From Oscillospiraceae bacterium (GTDB lineage Bacteria > Bacillota > Clostridia > Oscillospirales > Oscillospiraceae), in the NCBI GenBank assembly GCA_021768185.1, contig JAETNP010000018.1:1-58391 (forward strand): a stretch of 58,391 bases of DNA, given 5' to 3'. The position numbers were made by a program, and so were the translations under genes. Positions 7,953 to 16,507 of this stretch are shown one piece after another (positions within the stretch are counted from its first letter, which is position 1; every line of letters begins with the position of its first letter). Below the pieces are notes generated by a model that made no database searches, was not told where the DNA came from, and saw only the letters and a list, made by a program, of their open reading frames with translations.

Positions 7953-9245
7953 ATGAATATTCAATACATCCATCCCGCCGACCAACTGGTCATGTTTATG
8001 CAGAGAATTTATGACAAGGGCCTGACCACCACCTCCGGCGGCAATTTGTCCATCATGGACTCCGACGGCAACATCTGGATCACGCCCGCCAGCGTGGACA
8101 AGGGGACGCTGAGCAGAAAGGACATCATCTGCGTCCACCCCGACGGCACCTGCGAAGGTCCCCACAAGCCCTCGTCCGAGCTGCCGTTTCATCAGTCCGT
8201 TTATAAAATGCGGCCCGACCTGAAAGCGGTTCTCCACGCCCACCCGCCGGCGCTGGTGGCGTTTTCTATCGTTCGGAAGATCCCTGACCTGGATCTGATC
8301 CCCTCGGTGCGAAAGGTCTGCCCCGACGTGCGCGTCGCCCAATACGATGTCCCCGGCAGCGACGCGCTGGGCGAGAAGATCGGCGCCGTCTTTGCCGACG
8401 GCTGCGACATCGCCATTCTGGAGAACCACGGCGTGTGCATCGGCGCGCCGGATATGTTCACGGCATTCCAGCGCTTTGAGACCCTCAATTATACCGCCGA
8501 ACTGGAGATCCTGGCCGGCAGGATCGGTACGGTGCGGCCGCTGGACGAGGACGCGCAGCGCCTTACGGCGACCAACGACCACACCAAGCTGGACGATTTT
8601 ATTCCCCGGGTCTATTCCTCGGAGGAACTGTCCGCCCGCAGGGACATGATCACGCTGATCAAGCGCTCCTACCGCATGGGGCTGTTCACCGCCACCCACG
8701 GCACCTACTCCGTGCGCCTGGCGGACGACAGCTTCCTCATCACGCCCTTCGGACAGGACAGGGCCTATCTCACCGAGGGCGACCTGGTGCGGGTCAAGGC
8801 CGGCATGAAGGAGCTTGACAAGATCCCCTCCCGGGCGGTGCATCTGCACGAGCAGATATACCGCTGCAACCCGGAGATCCGCGCCATTTTGCAGGCGCAC
8901 CCCGTACACGCCATGGCCTTTGCCGTCACCGACGCCGAATTTGACCCGCGCACCATCCCCGAGAGCTACATCCTGCTGCGGGATATCAAGAAACTGCCCT
9001 ATCAGAAGATCTACGCGGACCCCGCCGGAGCCGCGCGGGAGTTTGGCCCGGCCCACCCCGCCGTCATGGTCGAGGGCGACTGCGTCATCGTCACAGGCAA
9101 CAGCCTGCTGCAGGCGTTCGACCGGCTGGAGGTGCTGGAGGTCACGGCGCATTCGATCATCGACAGCGCCCCGCTGGGGAAGATCGTACACATCACGGAC
9201 GAGGAAGTGGAGGATCTGAAAAAGGCCTTCCATCTGGAGGGCTGA
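7953..9245 (+). CDS. tandem-domain class II aldolase/adducin family protein
   Basis: 430 residues from ATG 7953 behind AAGGAAG, 14 bp after rhaB. Two class II aldolase domains lie in tandem. Domain 1 (about 1-200) has a complete set: TSGGNLSI, SSELPFH with the catalytic Glu, LHAHP zinc ligands and LENHGVCIG. Domain 2 (about 215-425) keeps the fold (THGTYSVRL, LQAHPVHA) but one of the paired His is changed to Gln and the NHG motif is replaced by EGDCVIV, so it probably no longer binds zinc and may be structural. Last gene of the rha operon. It may be the true rhamnulose-1-phosphate aldolase, or act on another sugar phosphate; context alone does not decide. Confidence 0.75.
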   Translation: MNIQYIHPADQLVMFMQRIYDKGLTTTSGGNLSIMDSDGNIWITPASVDKGTLSRKDIICVHPDGTCEGPHKPSSELPFHQSVYKMRPDLKAVLHAHPPALVAFSIVRKIPDLDLIPSVRKVCPDVRVAQYDVPGSDALGEKIGAVFADGCDIAILENHGVCIGAPDMFTAFQRFETLNYTAELEILAGRIGTVRPLDEDAQRLTATNDHTKLDDFIPRVYSSEELSARRDMITLIKRSYRMGLFTATHGTYSVRLADDSFLITPFGQDRAYLTEGDLVRVKAGMKELDKIPSRAVHLHEQIYRCNPEIRAILQAHPVHAMAFAVTDAEFDPRTIPESYILLRDIKKLPYQKIYADPAGAAREFGPAHPAVMVEGDCVIVTGNSLLQAFDRLEVLEVTAHSIIDSAPLGKIVHITDEEVEDLKKAFHLEG

Positions 9246-9288
9246 TCCGGCACAAGCGGGAGGAAGCATATAGATGCCGAAAAAGCGC

Positions 9289-10011
9289 TTAATCCTTCTG
9301 ATATTCCCCCAGCGTCACGCCAGTGTACTTCTTGAATACTTTCTGAAAACAGCTTTGGGAGGAAAAGCCCAGGCACTCAGCAATTTCGGCAATACTTTTA
9401 TGCGTGACCCGCATCAAACGTTTTGCTTCGTCCATTTTTGCGCTGGCGATATAGTGGTTCACCGTCATGCCGGTTTCACGCATGAACAGATTGCAGAGAT
9501 AGGTCCGCTTCATCCTTAAAAAGGCGGCCAATGCGTCTGTTGAAATCGGCTCGTTGATATGATCGAAAATATAGTCCCTTGCGGCGCGTACCAGCTTCGA
9601 GTTGTGCGCGCCGCATTTTGCCCGCTCTCTCCTCCAAAGGCTGCTGAAAAAGTTCCAGGACCTCCTGGACTTGTCCGTATTCTACATAAGAAAGCATCCG
9701 GTCTTCCAGTTCAAGCGTGTTATGGGGCGCGGGCATATCTGATTCCCGGTCTATGGGAGGCGGAAAAAACGACGGCATCGGGTCTTCTCCCAGAAGGAGT
9801 TGGCCCGCCTCTATTTTTCCTCATTCACGCAGTAATTGACCGTACACAGCATTTGGAGAAAATTCCGCAGGGGATATGCGGGCATAGCAGAAAAATAGTC
9901 GATCACCTCTCCGGCACGGCCTATTTTCTCTCCCATGGCACGCAAAATATGTACTTCCTCTGTGATCGCTAAGTCAGGTTTGAACTTAATTGGATGATAC
10001 AGCGTTGCTGG
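9289..10011 (-). pseudogene. decayed AraC family regulator
   Basis: Three frames together spell one AraC-type protein. Reading on the minus strand: TEEVHILRAMGEKIGRAGEV up to a TAG at about 9812; then EAGQLLLGEDPMPSFFPPP in a second frame; then AHNSKLVRAARDYIFDHI and a complete double helix-turn-helix ending GVTLGEYQKD. The breaks are a missing A in an A-run (about 9814-9818) and an extra G in a GGG (about 9621-9623). The 5' end has no start codon: the frame runs straight back into the GH2 stop codon at 10017-10015, so the N-terminus is also lost. It is last in the GH operon and convergent with the rha operon. Single-base errors in homopolymers could be sequencing faults, but the missing N-terminus argues for real decay. 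Confidence 0.75.
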
Positions 10012-10014
10012 CTG

Positions 10015-12192
10015 CTATTTGGCAATTCTCTGCAATGCGGAGTTAAGCGCCTTGACCTGCTCCGGCTTTACGGCATTTCCCGCCTGCTTGAGCAGACTTT
10101 GCAGACTCATGCCGGCCATCATCCTTTGCAGGTTGGCGTTGCCGCTGGTAGACTTTGCCACATCTCCCCGGCTGGCGCTGGCCTGGGCCATCAGCGCGCC
10201 TACGATCTTTCCTGCCTCCGGATGGGCCAGGAGCGTCCCCATGGTATCCCTGATGGAGAAATACCCCTCTTTGAAATCGTCCTTGTCGAACCAGTTGACA
10301 ATACCTCCCTTTTGGGCAAATTGGTAGGCGGGATCCGCTTTATCCACTTTCTTGATGGTAATGCTGTCCTCGCAGCCGCCGGAGACGGCACGGATCATGT
10401 GCTCGCCAGTAATGGGGACTCGGAAAGTGAAGACACGATCTGCTTCCTTTTTGCTTACCAGTACGCCGTCCAGATATAACTCGATGACCGGCTGATTGGA
10501 ATACACCCTGATCTCCGTATCCGCCTTTGCCCGGTTGATGTACCGCCGGCCGCAAATATGGACGAAGGGATCGCTGCTCCATGCGGCCTTATAGAGATAA
10601 AAAGCGTCCTTTTTCAGTTTCCGGTCGAAAGTGACCAGACCCTTTTGGTTGACGCCGTGCTTACCGCCCTCATCCCGGCCATCGGCGGCAAAGTCAAACA
10701 GGTTCCACACATGAGTAGCCCAGAGGTAGGGACGCTGTTCAATGCAGCGCAGGATATGCTCATGATAGACGCACTGGTAACTCTCGGAATAATCCCCTCG
10801 CTCCGGCGCGGCGGATTGAAACTGCGGATTGGCGTCCGCACCGTATTCGGAGAAACCGATGACCCGGTTGGGAAATTTGGCATGGTACTCATCGAAAAAG
10901 CTGTCGTTCTGCGATAACCCGCCCAGATACCATCCAAAATAGAGATTGTAACTGCCGATATCGGCAATCTCGATCAGAGGACTGTCCGTTTCCAACATAA
11001 ACACGTGGGCCATGGCAGTAGGCCGGGTGGAGTCCAGTTTATGACAGAGGTCATTGAGGAGCCGGTGATCTTCCACCACATCCTCATCCGCCGGGCCGCC
11101 GGCGGTGATCTCGTTGGAGAGGCCCCAGCAGACGATGGAAGGATGGTTATAGCACTGGGTTACCAGTTCCCGCATTTGGGAGAGGGCGTTGTCCCGGCCA
11201 TTTGGCATGTGCTGAGTGATGTAGGGGATCTCCGCCCAGACGATCAGGCCGTACTCGTCACACAGATCATAAAACTCCTGGGCGTGCTGGTAGTGGGCCA
11301 GCCGGACGGTGTTCGCGCCGATCTCCCGGATGATCTCCATGTCCTCCCGATGCTCCTTCATGGTCAGAGCGTTTCCCAGCCCCGCCCGGTCCTGGTGACG
11401 GCTGACGCCCCGGAGAGGGTAGATTCTGCCGTTGAGCAGGAAACCCTTTTCCGGATCAAATTCGATTTTCCGGCAGCCGAAGCGTGTGGAAACTTCGTCC
11501 CCGCTGTCCAGCTTCGCGGCGGCGGTATAGAGGAACGGGCCTTCTGTGCCGTCCCAAAGATGAACGCTTTCAATTGTAAATTCCACTTGAGCATGGCCGC
11601 CCACGGGGACGGCGGTCTGGGTCTGCCCTGCCACATGGAAAGTGACGGGGCTTTCTCCCGTTTGCCAGGTCTCCACTGTGACAGAAGCCATCATTTTCTC
11701 CAGATCAACTACCGGTGTTACCTTGATACCAGGGGCGCCGTCCTTCAGGAGCTCAAAATGTACGGCAGGAACGATCACCAGATCAACATCCCGGTACAAA
11801 CCACCGTAGAAGGTGAAATCCGCCTTCTGCGGGTACACTCGGTCATTTTCGCTGTTATCTACGGCGATCACAAGCTGATTGTCCTCCTGCAGGAAGTCCG
11901 TCATGTCAGCCCGGAAGGTGGAGTAGCCGCCCTCATGGTGAGCAATCTGCGTTCCGTTGAGCTCCACGGCAGCGGTCATCGCCGCGCCTCTGCACTCGAT
12001 GAACATCCTCTCGCCGTCTTGCAGCTCCGGCCTGGCGAAGCTCTTACGGTACACCGCCGTCCCCCGCCAGTAGTCATTGCCGCCGTCCTGTCCGTCAACG
12101 GCGTTCCAGGTATGGGGCAGAGTGACGGGCTCCAGCTCCTGACCCGGCTTGGCAAACAGCCAGCCATCGTTAAAAGGAATTACTTTTCGCAT
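10015..12192 (-). CDS. GH2 glycoside hydrolase (beta-galactosidase-like)
   Basis: 725 residues from ATG 12192 behind CAGGAGA, overlapping the GH3 gene by 13 bp. Domain order is the standard GH2 one: sugar-binding jelly roll (1-160), immunoglobulin-like domain, TIM barrel (from about 250), then a beta-sandwich of the DUF4982 type. Catalytic Glu361 lies in WGLSNEITAGG and nucleophile Glu449 in IGFSEYGADAN. GH2 enzymes of this layout cleave beta-galactosides, beta-glucuronides or similar. No signal peptide. The last 70 residues form an Ala/Gln-rich helical module (HPEAGKIVGALMAQ to ALNSALQRIAK) similar in pattern to the N-terminus of the double GH43 protein in the same operon. Confidence 0.88.
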   Translation of the reverse strand: MRKVIPFNDGWLFAKPGQELEPVTLPHTWNAVDGQDGGNDYWRGTAVYRKSFARPELQDGERMFIECRGAAMTAAVELNGTQIAHHEGGYSTFRADMTDFLQEDNQLVIAVDNSENDRVYPQKADFTFYGGLYRDVDLVIVPAVHFELLKDGAPGIKVTPVVDLEKMMASVTVETWQTGESPVTFHVAGQTQTAVPVGGHAQVEFTIESVHLWDGTEGPFLYTAAAKLDSGDEVSTRFGCRKIEFDPEKGFLLNGRIYPLRGVSRHQDRAGLGNALTMKEHREDMEIIREIGANTVRLAHYQHAQEFYDLCDEYGLIVWAEIPYITQHMPNGRDNALSQMRELVTQCYNHPSIVCWGLSNEITAGGPADEDVVEDHRLLNDLCHKLDSTRPTAMAHVFMLETDSPLIEIADIGSYNLYFGWYLGGLSQNDSFFDEYHAKFPNRVIGFSEYGADANPQFQSAAPERGDYSESYQCVYHEHILRCIEQRPYLWATHVWNLFDFAADGRDEGGKHGVNQKGLVTFDRKLKKDAFYLYKAAWSSDPFVHICGRRYINRAKADTEIRVYSNQPVIELYLDGVLVSKKEADRVFTFRVPITGEHMIRAVSGGCEDSITIKKVDKADPAYQFAQKGGIVNWFDKDDFKEGYFSIRDTMGTLLAHPEAGKIVGALMAQASASRGDVAKSTSGNANLQRMMAGMSLQSLLKQAGNAVKPEQVKALNSALQRIAK

Positions 12193-14678
12193 TCTTCTAT
12201 CTCCTGATCCTCCAATAACACCGGAACATTGGCGTCCAGCATCAGCCGCAGCACCCGACAGGCACACCGGCGCACCGTGGCGGCATCCAGCCGTCCATCT
12301 GCAATCGCTTCTAAAACGCCCTTGCGGTCAAAGTCTCCGCCGGGCATGATCAGGTCATTTCCGGCGGGAGCACACTGTTCGGGGACCGCCGCCGTTCCGC
12401 CGCAGCTGCCCCAGTCGGTCATGACCAGGCCCTCAAAGCCCCACTCGCAGCGAAGAATATCTGTCAGCAGATCATGCCGGTTGGCGGTATAGGTATGGTT
12501 AAGTTGGTTGTAGCTGCTCATGACCGTTTTCGGCTGGCTCTTTCGCACGGCGATCTCGAAGCCTTTGAGATAGATCTCCCGCAGGGCCCGCTCGCTGACG
12601 TTGCTGCTGATGCCGTTGCGGTTGTCCTCGGTGTTGTTGCAGCAGAAGTGCTTGATGCTGACGCCCGCCCCCGGGTGGCTCTGCACGCCTGCTGTCAGAG
12701 CCGCCGCCATCTCTCCGGTGAGCACCGGGTCCTCGCTGTAATACTCAAAGGTTCTGCCGCCCAAGGGGTTGCGATGGATATTCATGCCGGGAGCCAGCCA
12801 GACGGTGATGCCGAAGGCGCACATCTCCTCCCCCACCGCCGCGCCGATCTCCCGCAGCAGCGGCGTGTTCCAGGTCTGAGCCAGCAGCATCTCCACCGGC
12901 CACGCCGTGGCATAGCGGTGGACGATGGGGCCGGGGATGTTTGCCAGCCGCGCTTTCATCCCGGCGCCCAGCGCGCCCCAGTTGTACCGCTCCGGGATGT
13001 CCGCCGGAGCGAAGCCGCCTGTGGGCAGGGCATGAACGCGGTTGACAATGTTCACCCCCGCCGGGCCGTCGGAGAACACCACATTGCGGATGCCCTTGTC
13101 CAGCAGAGCGGTGACAGTTTTTCCCGCCGCGCCGTGAATATCGAAGGTTCCGGGAGGCGGATTCTGCAGCGCCCCGCCCTGGAGGAACCACGCCTGCTCC
13201 TCCGTAGTCAGACGATCCAGAATTTCCTTTTCCTGCGCGGTTTCCGTGACGGCCGGTTCGGTGTAATCCACAGTTTCAGTGGTGAAATCAGCCGGATCTG
13301 CCTGTAGGACCGGCACATCTGCGGGTGTCTCCCACTCCGCCGGGGCTTCAGGCGCAAAGGCGGGCAGCTCGTCCGCCGCCCCGCAGCAGTTTCTGCACCG
13401 GCGCACGATCACCGTTTCCGGCAGGTCGATCGCTGCGGCAATGGCCGTATCCCGGCTGCTGTTTCCCACCCGGACGGCGTACCGTCCGGCGTCCAGTACC
13501 CAGGCGGCGGATGCCTCGTCATAGCTGGCGCCGTCCGTCAGGTCAAACGCCAGCTCCAGCGTCTGCGTTCCACCGGGCCGGATTTCCTCCGTCTTTGCGA
13601 AAGCGATCAGCCGCTGATATTCTTTGCTCCTGCCAGTCTGCGGCGCGGAGAGATAGACCTGCACGACCTCCTTACCGGGGCATTTTCCCATGTTGGAGAC
13701 TTTCACCCGGAGCCGCACAGCGGTTCCCGCAAGTTCTGCCAACTCTGTTTCTGTTTGGAAGCTGGTGTAGCTCAGTCCAAAGCCGAAGGGATACCGCACC
13801 GGCTTCCGGAAGGAATCAAAATAACGGTAGCCAACGTAGATCCCCTCTTTGTAATACTCGTTTTCCAGATCTCCGTTGAGGCAGCTGAACTCGTTCCCGA
13901 AGGGAATATCCTCATACCGCAGAGGGATGGTATCCGCCAGCTTGCCGGAGAAGTTAACCTTCCCGGACAGTACATCCGCCAGGGCGTTTCCGCCTTCCTC
14001 GCCGCCCTGGATAAACAGCACCACGGCGTCTATGCCCTCGATCTCGTCCAGAAACGCCATATCAATATGTCCGCCCACGTTGATGACCAGAATGGTGTGG
14101 GCGTAGGAGGCGGCGACCGTTTTCAGATTCTCCCGCTCGATATCGGTGATGTAATAGTCGCCCTTCTCCAGCTTCCGGTCATTGCCCTCTCCGGCCTGCC
14201 GCATGAGGACGTAGACGGCGGTATCCGTGCCGCTCTGTGCAGCATCCTCCGCAGTGATGGCCCGCCCGCTGGGAAAGCGGTAGACGAAGCTGTGGGCCAA
14301 TGGGATGATCTCCATGGGATTGGTCAGGCCCTTGATCTTCTCCTCCACCATATCATGGTATTCCCGGTAGGTCTCCCGGTACTCCCGATCGTAATCGTCC
14401 AGCCAGCGGCCCGTGGTGATCTCATACCCGGCGTTTTTCAGGCCGTCCTCAATATTGACGCTATAGCGTTCCTCCACGCTGCCGCTGCCCAGGCCGCCCT
14501 TGACGGTGAGCCGGGCTCCCATGCCGTAGAGGGCGATCTTTTTGCTCTGCAAGGGCAGCGCGCCGCCCTCGTTTTTCAGCAGCACAAAGCCCTCAGCTGC
14601 TGCGGCGCGGGCCAGGGCGCGGTTTTGGAGCTCCAGCCCGCTGGGATCATGGGAGGTGGTTCCGTAAAGATTTCTCAT
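12180..14678 (-). CDS. GH3 beta-glycosidase with circularly permuted domains
   Basis: 832 residues from ATG 14678 (GGAG 8 bp upstream); an ATG at 14696 overlaps the previous stop but is worse placed. The domain order is reversed relative to typical GH3: first the alpha/beta sandwich (AAAEGFVLLKNEGGALPL, residues 20-290), then a fibronectin III-like domain (PGKEVVQVYLS, about 330-430), then the TIM barrel (from about 510) with substrate-binding FSDGPAGVN, KHFCCNN and the nucleophile Asp in VMTDWG near residue 750. This permuted order is known for Ruminococcus and Butyrivibrio beta-glucosidases. Likely beta-glucosidase or beta-xylosidase, cytoplasmic. Confidence 0.9.
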   Translation of the reverse strand: MRNLYGTTSHDPSGLELQNRALARAAAAEGFVLLKNEGGALPLQSKKIALYGMGARLTVKGGLGSGSVEERYSVNIEDGLKNAGYEITTGRWLDDYDREYRETYREYHDMVEEKIKGLTNPMEIIPLAHSFVYRFPSGRAITAEDAAQSGTDTAVYVLMRQAGEGNDRKLEKGDYYITDIERENLKTVAASYAHTILVINVGGHIDMAFLDEIEGIDAVVLFIQGGEEGGNALADVLSGKVNFSGKLADTIPLRYEDIPFGNEFSCLNGDLENEYYKEGIYVGYRYFDSFRKPVRYPFGFGLSYTSFQTETELAELAGTAVRLRVKVSNMGKCPGKEVVQVYLSAPQTGRSKEYQRLIAFAKTEEIRPGGTQTLELAFDLTDGASYDEASAAWVLDAGRYAVRVGNSSRDTAIAAAIDLPETVIVRRCRNCCGAADELPAFAPEAPAEWETPADVPVLQADPADFTTETVDYTEPAVTETAQEKEILDRLTTEEQAWFLQGGALQNPPPGTFDIHGAAGKTVTALLDKGIRNVVFSDGPAGVNIVNRVHALPTGGFAPADIPERYNWGALGAGMKARLANIPGPIVHRYATAWPVEMLLAQTWNTPLLREIGAAVGEEMCAFGITVWLAPGMNIHRNPLGGRTFEYYSEDPVLTGEMAAALTAGVQSHPGAGVSIKHFCCNNTEDNRNGISSNVSERALREIYLKGFEIAVRKSQPKTVMSSYNQLNHTYTANRHDLLTDILRCEWGFEGLVMTDWGSCGGTAAVPEQCAPAGNDLIMPGGDFDRKGVLEAIADGRLDAATVRRCACRVLRLMLDANVPVLLEDQEIEECEK

Positions 14679-14692
14679 GCCGAATACTCCTT

Positions 14693-16507
14693 TCATAGCC
14701 TGAAAATATCGCCTTCTGTGATTCCGTTTTCATTAAAGCTGTCTACACAGATGTAATAATCCTGGCCTTTTATCAATGTGGACAGATTTACTTCGTTGGC
14801 ATCGTAAACCAGCCAACTCAAATACAGCTTATCCGGCGCTATGCCATAGCGCACATTGCAGCCCTGGGCGCCGGGGATAGGCGCCCAGCACACCAGCGCA
14901 TCCAGATCACCTTGCCTCCGGGCCGAGGCGTTGGCCTTGGGCGGCTTCTGACCACCGCCGCTGCCGAATATCCGCAAACCGCTCACCCGCAGCGCCTGCC
15001 CGTAGGGCAGCGCTCCTCCGGTCAGCCGGATATACCGGGCCTCAATGCCCGCAGGGTACTCATAGTAGCCGTTGGAGCACTCGCGGGCCGTATCCTCCAG
15101 CAATTCCCAGCACTGTCCGTCCCGGCTGGCCTCCAGCCTGTACCGGGAAATCTGGGGCCGCAGTTCGATATGGCGGGTTTTGCGGTCATCACCGTAGCTT
15201 TCTTCCGAAAAGTCCACGACCAAATCCTCATCAGCCAGATTGACCTGGATCGCCCGCACATCACAGACCTTTTCCAGATCCACTGTCAGCCATTGGCCCT
15301 CCGAAGCCGTCCCCGCGCTCCACCATGTGCGGATGTCCTCGTCCACCGACAGGGCAGGATCGCTGCCGGGCGCTGTGGAAGAAGCGGATACCGGTTTGCG
15401 GTAGCTGAGGAGCATCCATTCCGGCTGGAGGGCAGCCGCATTGAACTTCCCTTCCGGGATGCGGAAGGGGTAATCCGCAAAATTCTGATTGCAGAAGAGC
15501 ATACCGTCATTATCAAAACCAGCCGGGAATAATCCTACCCTGCGCTCAAAACTGTGGTTGACGCTGATGCGCATAGTGGAGGCGTGCCAGTAGTTGCCGT
15601 ACTTGTCGGCAATGGTGCTGCCATGACCGGCGCCGGTAATGAATCCGCCGGGCTTGGAGGAAAAGGGATTGTTGGTCTGCAGAATGAACGGTCCCAGCGG
15701 ATCGTCCCCAACGTAAACTCCGTCGCAGTAGGTGTTGTACTCCGTACCGGGGCAGGCATATTGCAGATAATATTTCCCGTTGTGCTTGGTCATGAAGGCT
15801 CCTTCGATGTAAGGCTTTCCAATGCTGAGGAACATTTTGGTCAAGTGCTCTGCGGGAAACACGCTGTCCGGTACGCCATCCGGTTTTCTGATCTTCTGTG
15901 TCACAGGGTCAAAGTGCGGCTTGAGATGCTGGTAAACCAGGCTGGATTCCTTGTCCACCACGCCGTTGTCGCCGGGACGCTCGTAGCCCAGTTCCGCCTC
16001 CCGGCCAAAAATCAATTCCCGTTTCTCCCCAAGGGGCGTCATGGTCTCCGGGTCCATTTCCACGCCGTAAATCGGGTCGGTGTTGGTACAGCCCCAGTAG
16101 AGATACACCCGGCCGTCATCGTCGCAGAAAATATCCGGGTCCCAGAAGTCAAAGGGAGCGGATACCTCCTCAAAAGCATCCGTCAGCGGGTCCTTTGCAC
16201 GCAAAATGGGACAGTTCACCTCCCGGCGTGAGGCACAGAAATACAGATAGTCCCCGATCTGCCGTACATCCGGTGCATAATCGTAGATCAGCAGGTTCTC
16301 ATTGGCGTGAAATTCCCAGTTGAGGAGATCATCGCTGTACCAGAAGCCCGCCGACATTGAGACAAACATATAGTAGGTTCCCTTAAAGCAGATCAAGGTA
16401 GGGTCCGCGCCTTCCCGACAGCCGCTGCGCTTATCGCCCTCTCTGTGATGCTGGTAGCGATAACCAAGATCCAAAGGATTACAGTAGGTCAGCTTCTTTT
16501 GATTCAT
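14693..16507 (-). CDS. GH43 glycoside hydrolase with C-terminal discoidin-like domain
   Basis: 604 residues. ATG 16507 follows AGGAGG and overlaps the upstream stop by 4 bp. An N-terminal GH43 beta-propeller spans about 1-330: GCREGADPTLICFKG with the base Asp, the YAPDVRQ strand, and a candidate acid Glu in KPYIEGAFMTKHNG near 230. A F5/8 type C (CBM32-like) domain follows at about 355-510 (VSASSTAPGSDPALSVDEDIRTWW, YIRLTG), then a short fibronectin-like tail. Such enzymes remove arabinose, xylose or galactose side groups. No signal peptide is visible, so it acts on imported oligosaccharides despite its binding module. Confidence 0.88.
   Translation of the reverse strand: MNQKKLTYCNPLDLGYRYQHHREGDKRSGCREGADPTLICFKGTYYMFVSMSAGFWYSDDLLNWEFHANENLLIYDYAPDVRQIGDYLYFCASRREVNCPILRAKDPLTDAFEEVSAPFDFWDPDIFCDDDGRVYLYWGCTNTDPIYGVEMDPETMTPLGEKRELIFGREAELGYERPGDNGVVDKESSLVYQHLKPHFDPVTQKIRKPDGVPDSVFPAEHLTKMFLSIGKPYIEGAFMTKHNGKYYLQYACPGTEYNTYCDGVYVGDDPLGPFILQTNNPFSSKPGGFITGAGHGSTIADKYGNYWHASTMRISVNHSFERRVGLFPAGFDNDGMLFCNQNFADYPFRIPEGKFNAAALQPEWMLLSYRKPVSASSTAPGSDPALSVDEDIRTWWSAGTASEGQWLTVDLEKVCDVRAIQVNLADEDLVVDFSEESYGDDRKTRHIELRPQISRYRLEASRDGQCWELLEDTARECSNGYYEYPAGIEARYIRLTGGALPYGQALRVSGLRIFGSGGGQKPPKANASARRQGDLDALVCWAPIPGAQGCNVRYGIAPDKLYLSWLVYDANEVNLSTLIKGQDYYICVDSFNENGITEGDIFRL

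Noticed and set aside
7953..9245. Frame extension of the tandem aldolase upstream to 7899
   Set aside because: The extra residues overlap the end of rhaB and lack a ribosome binding site; ATG 7953 follows AAGGAAG.
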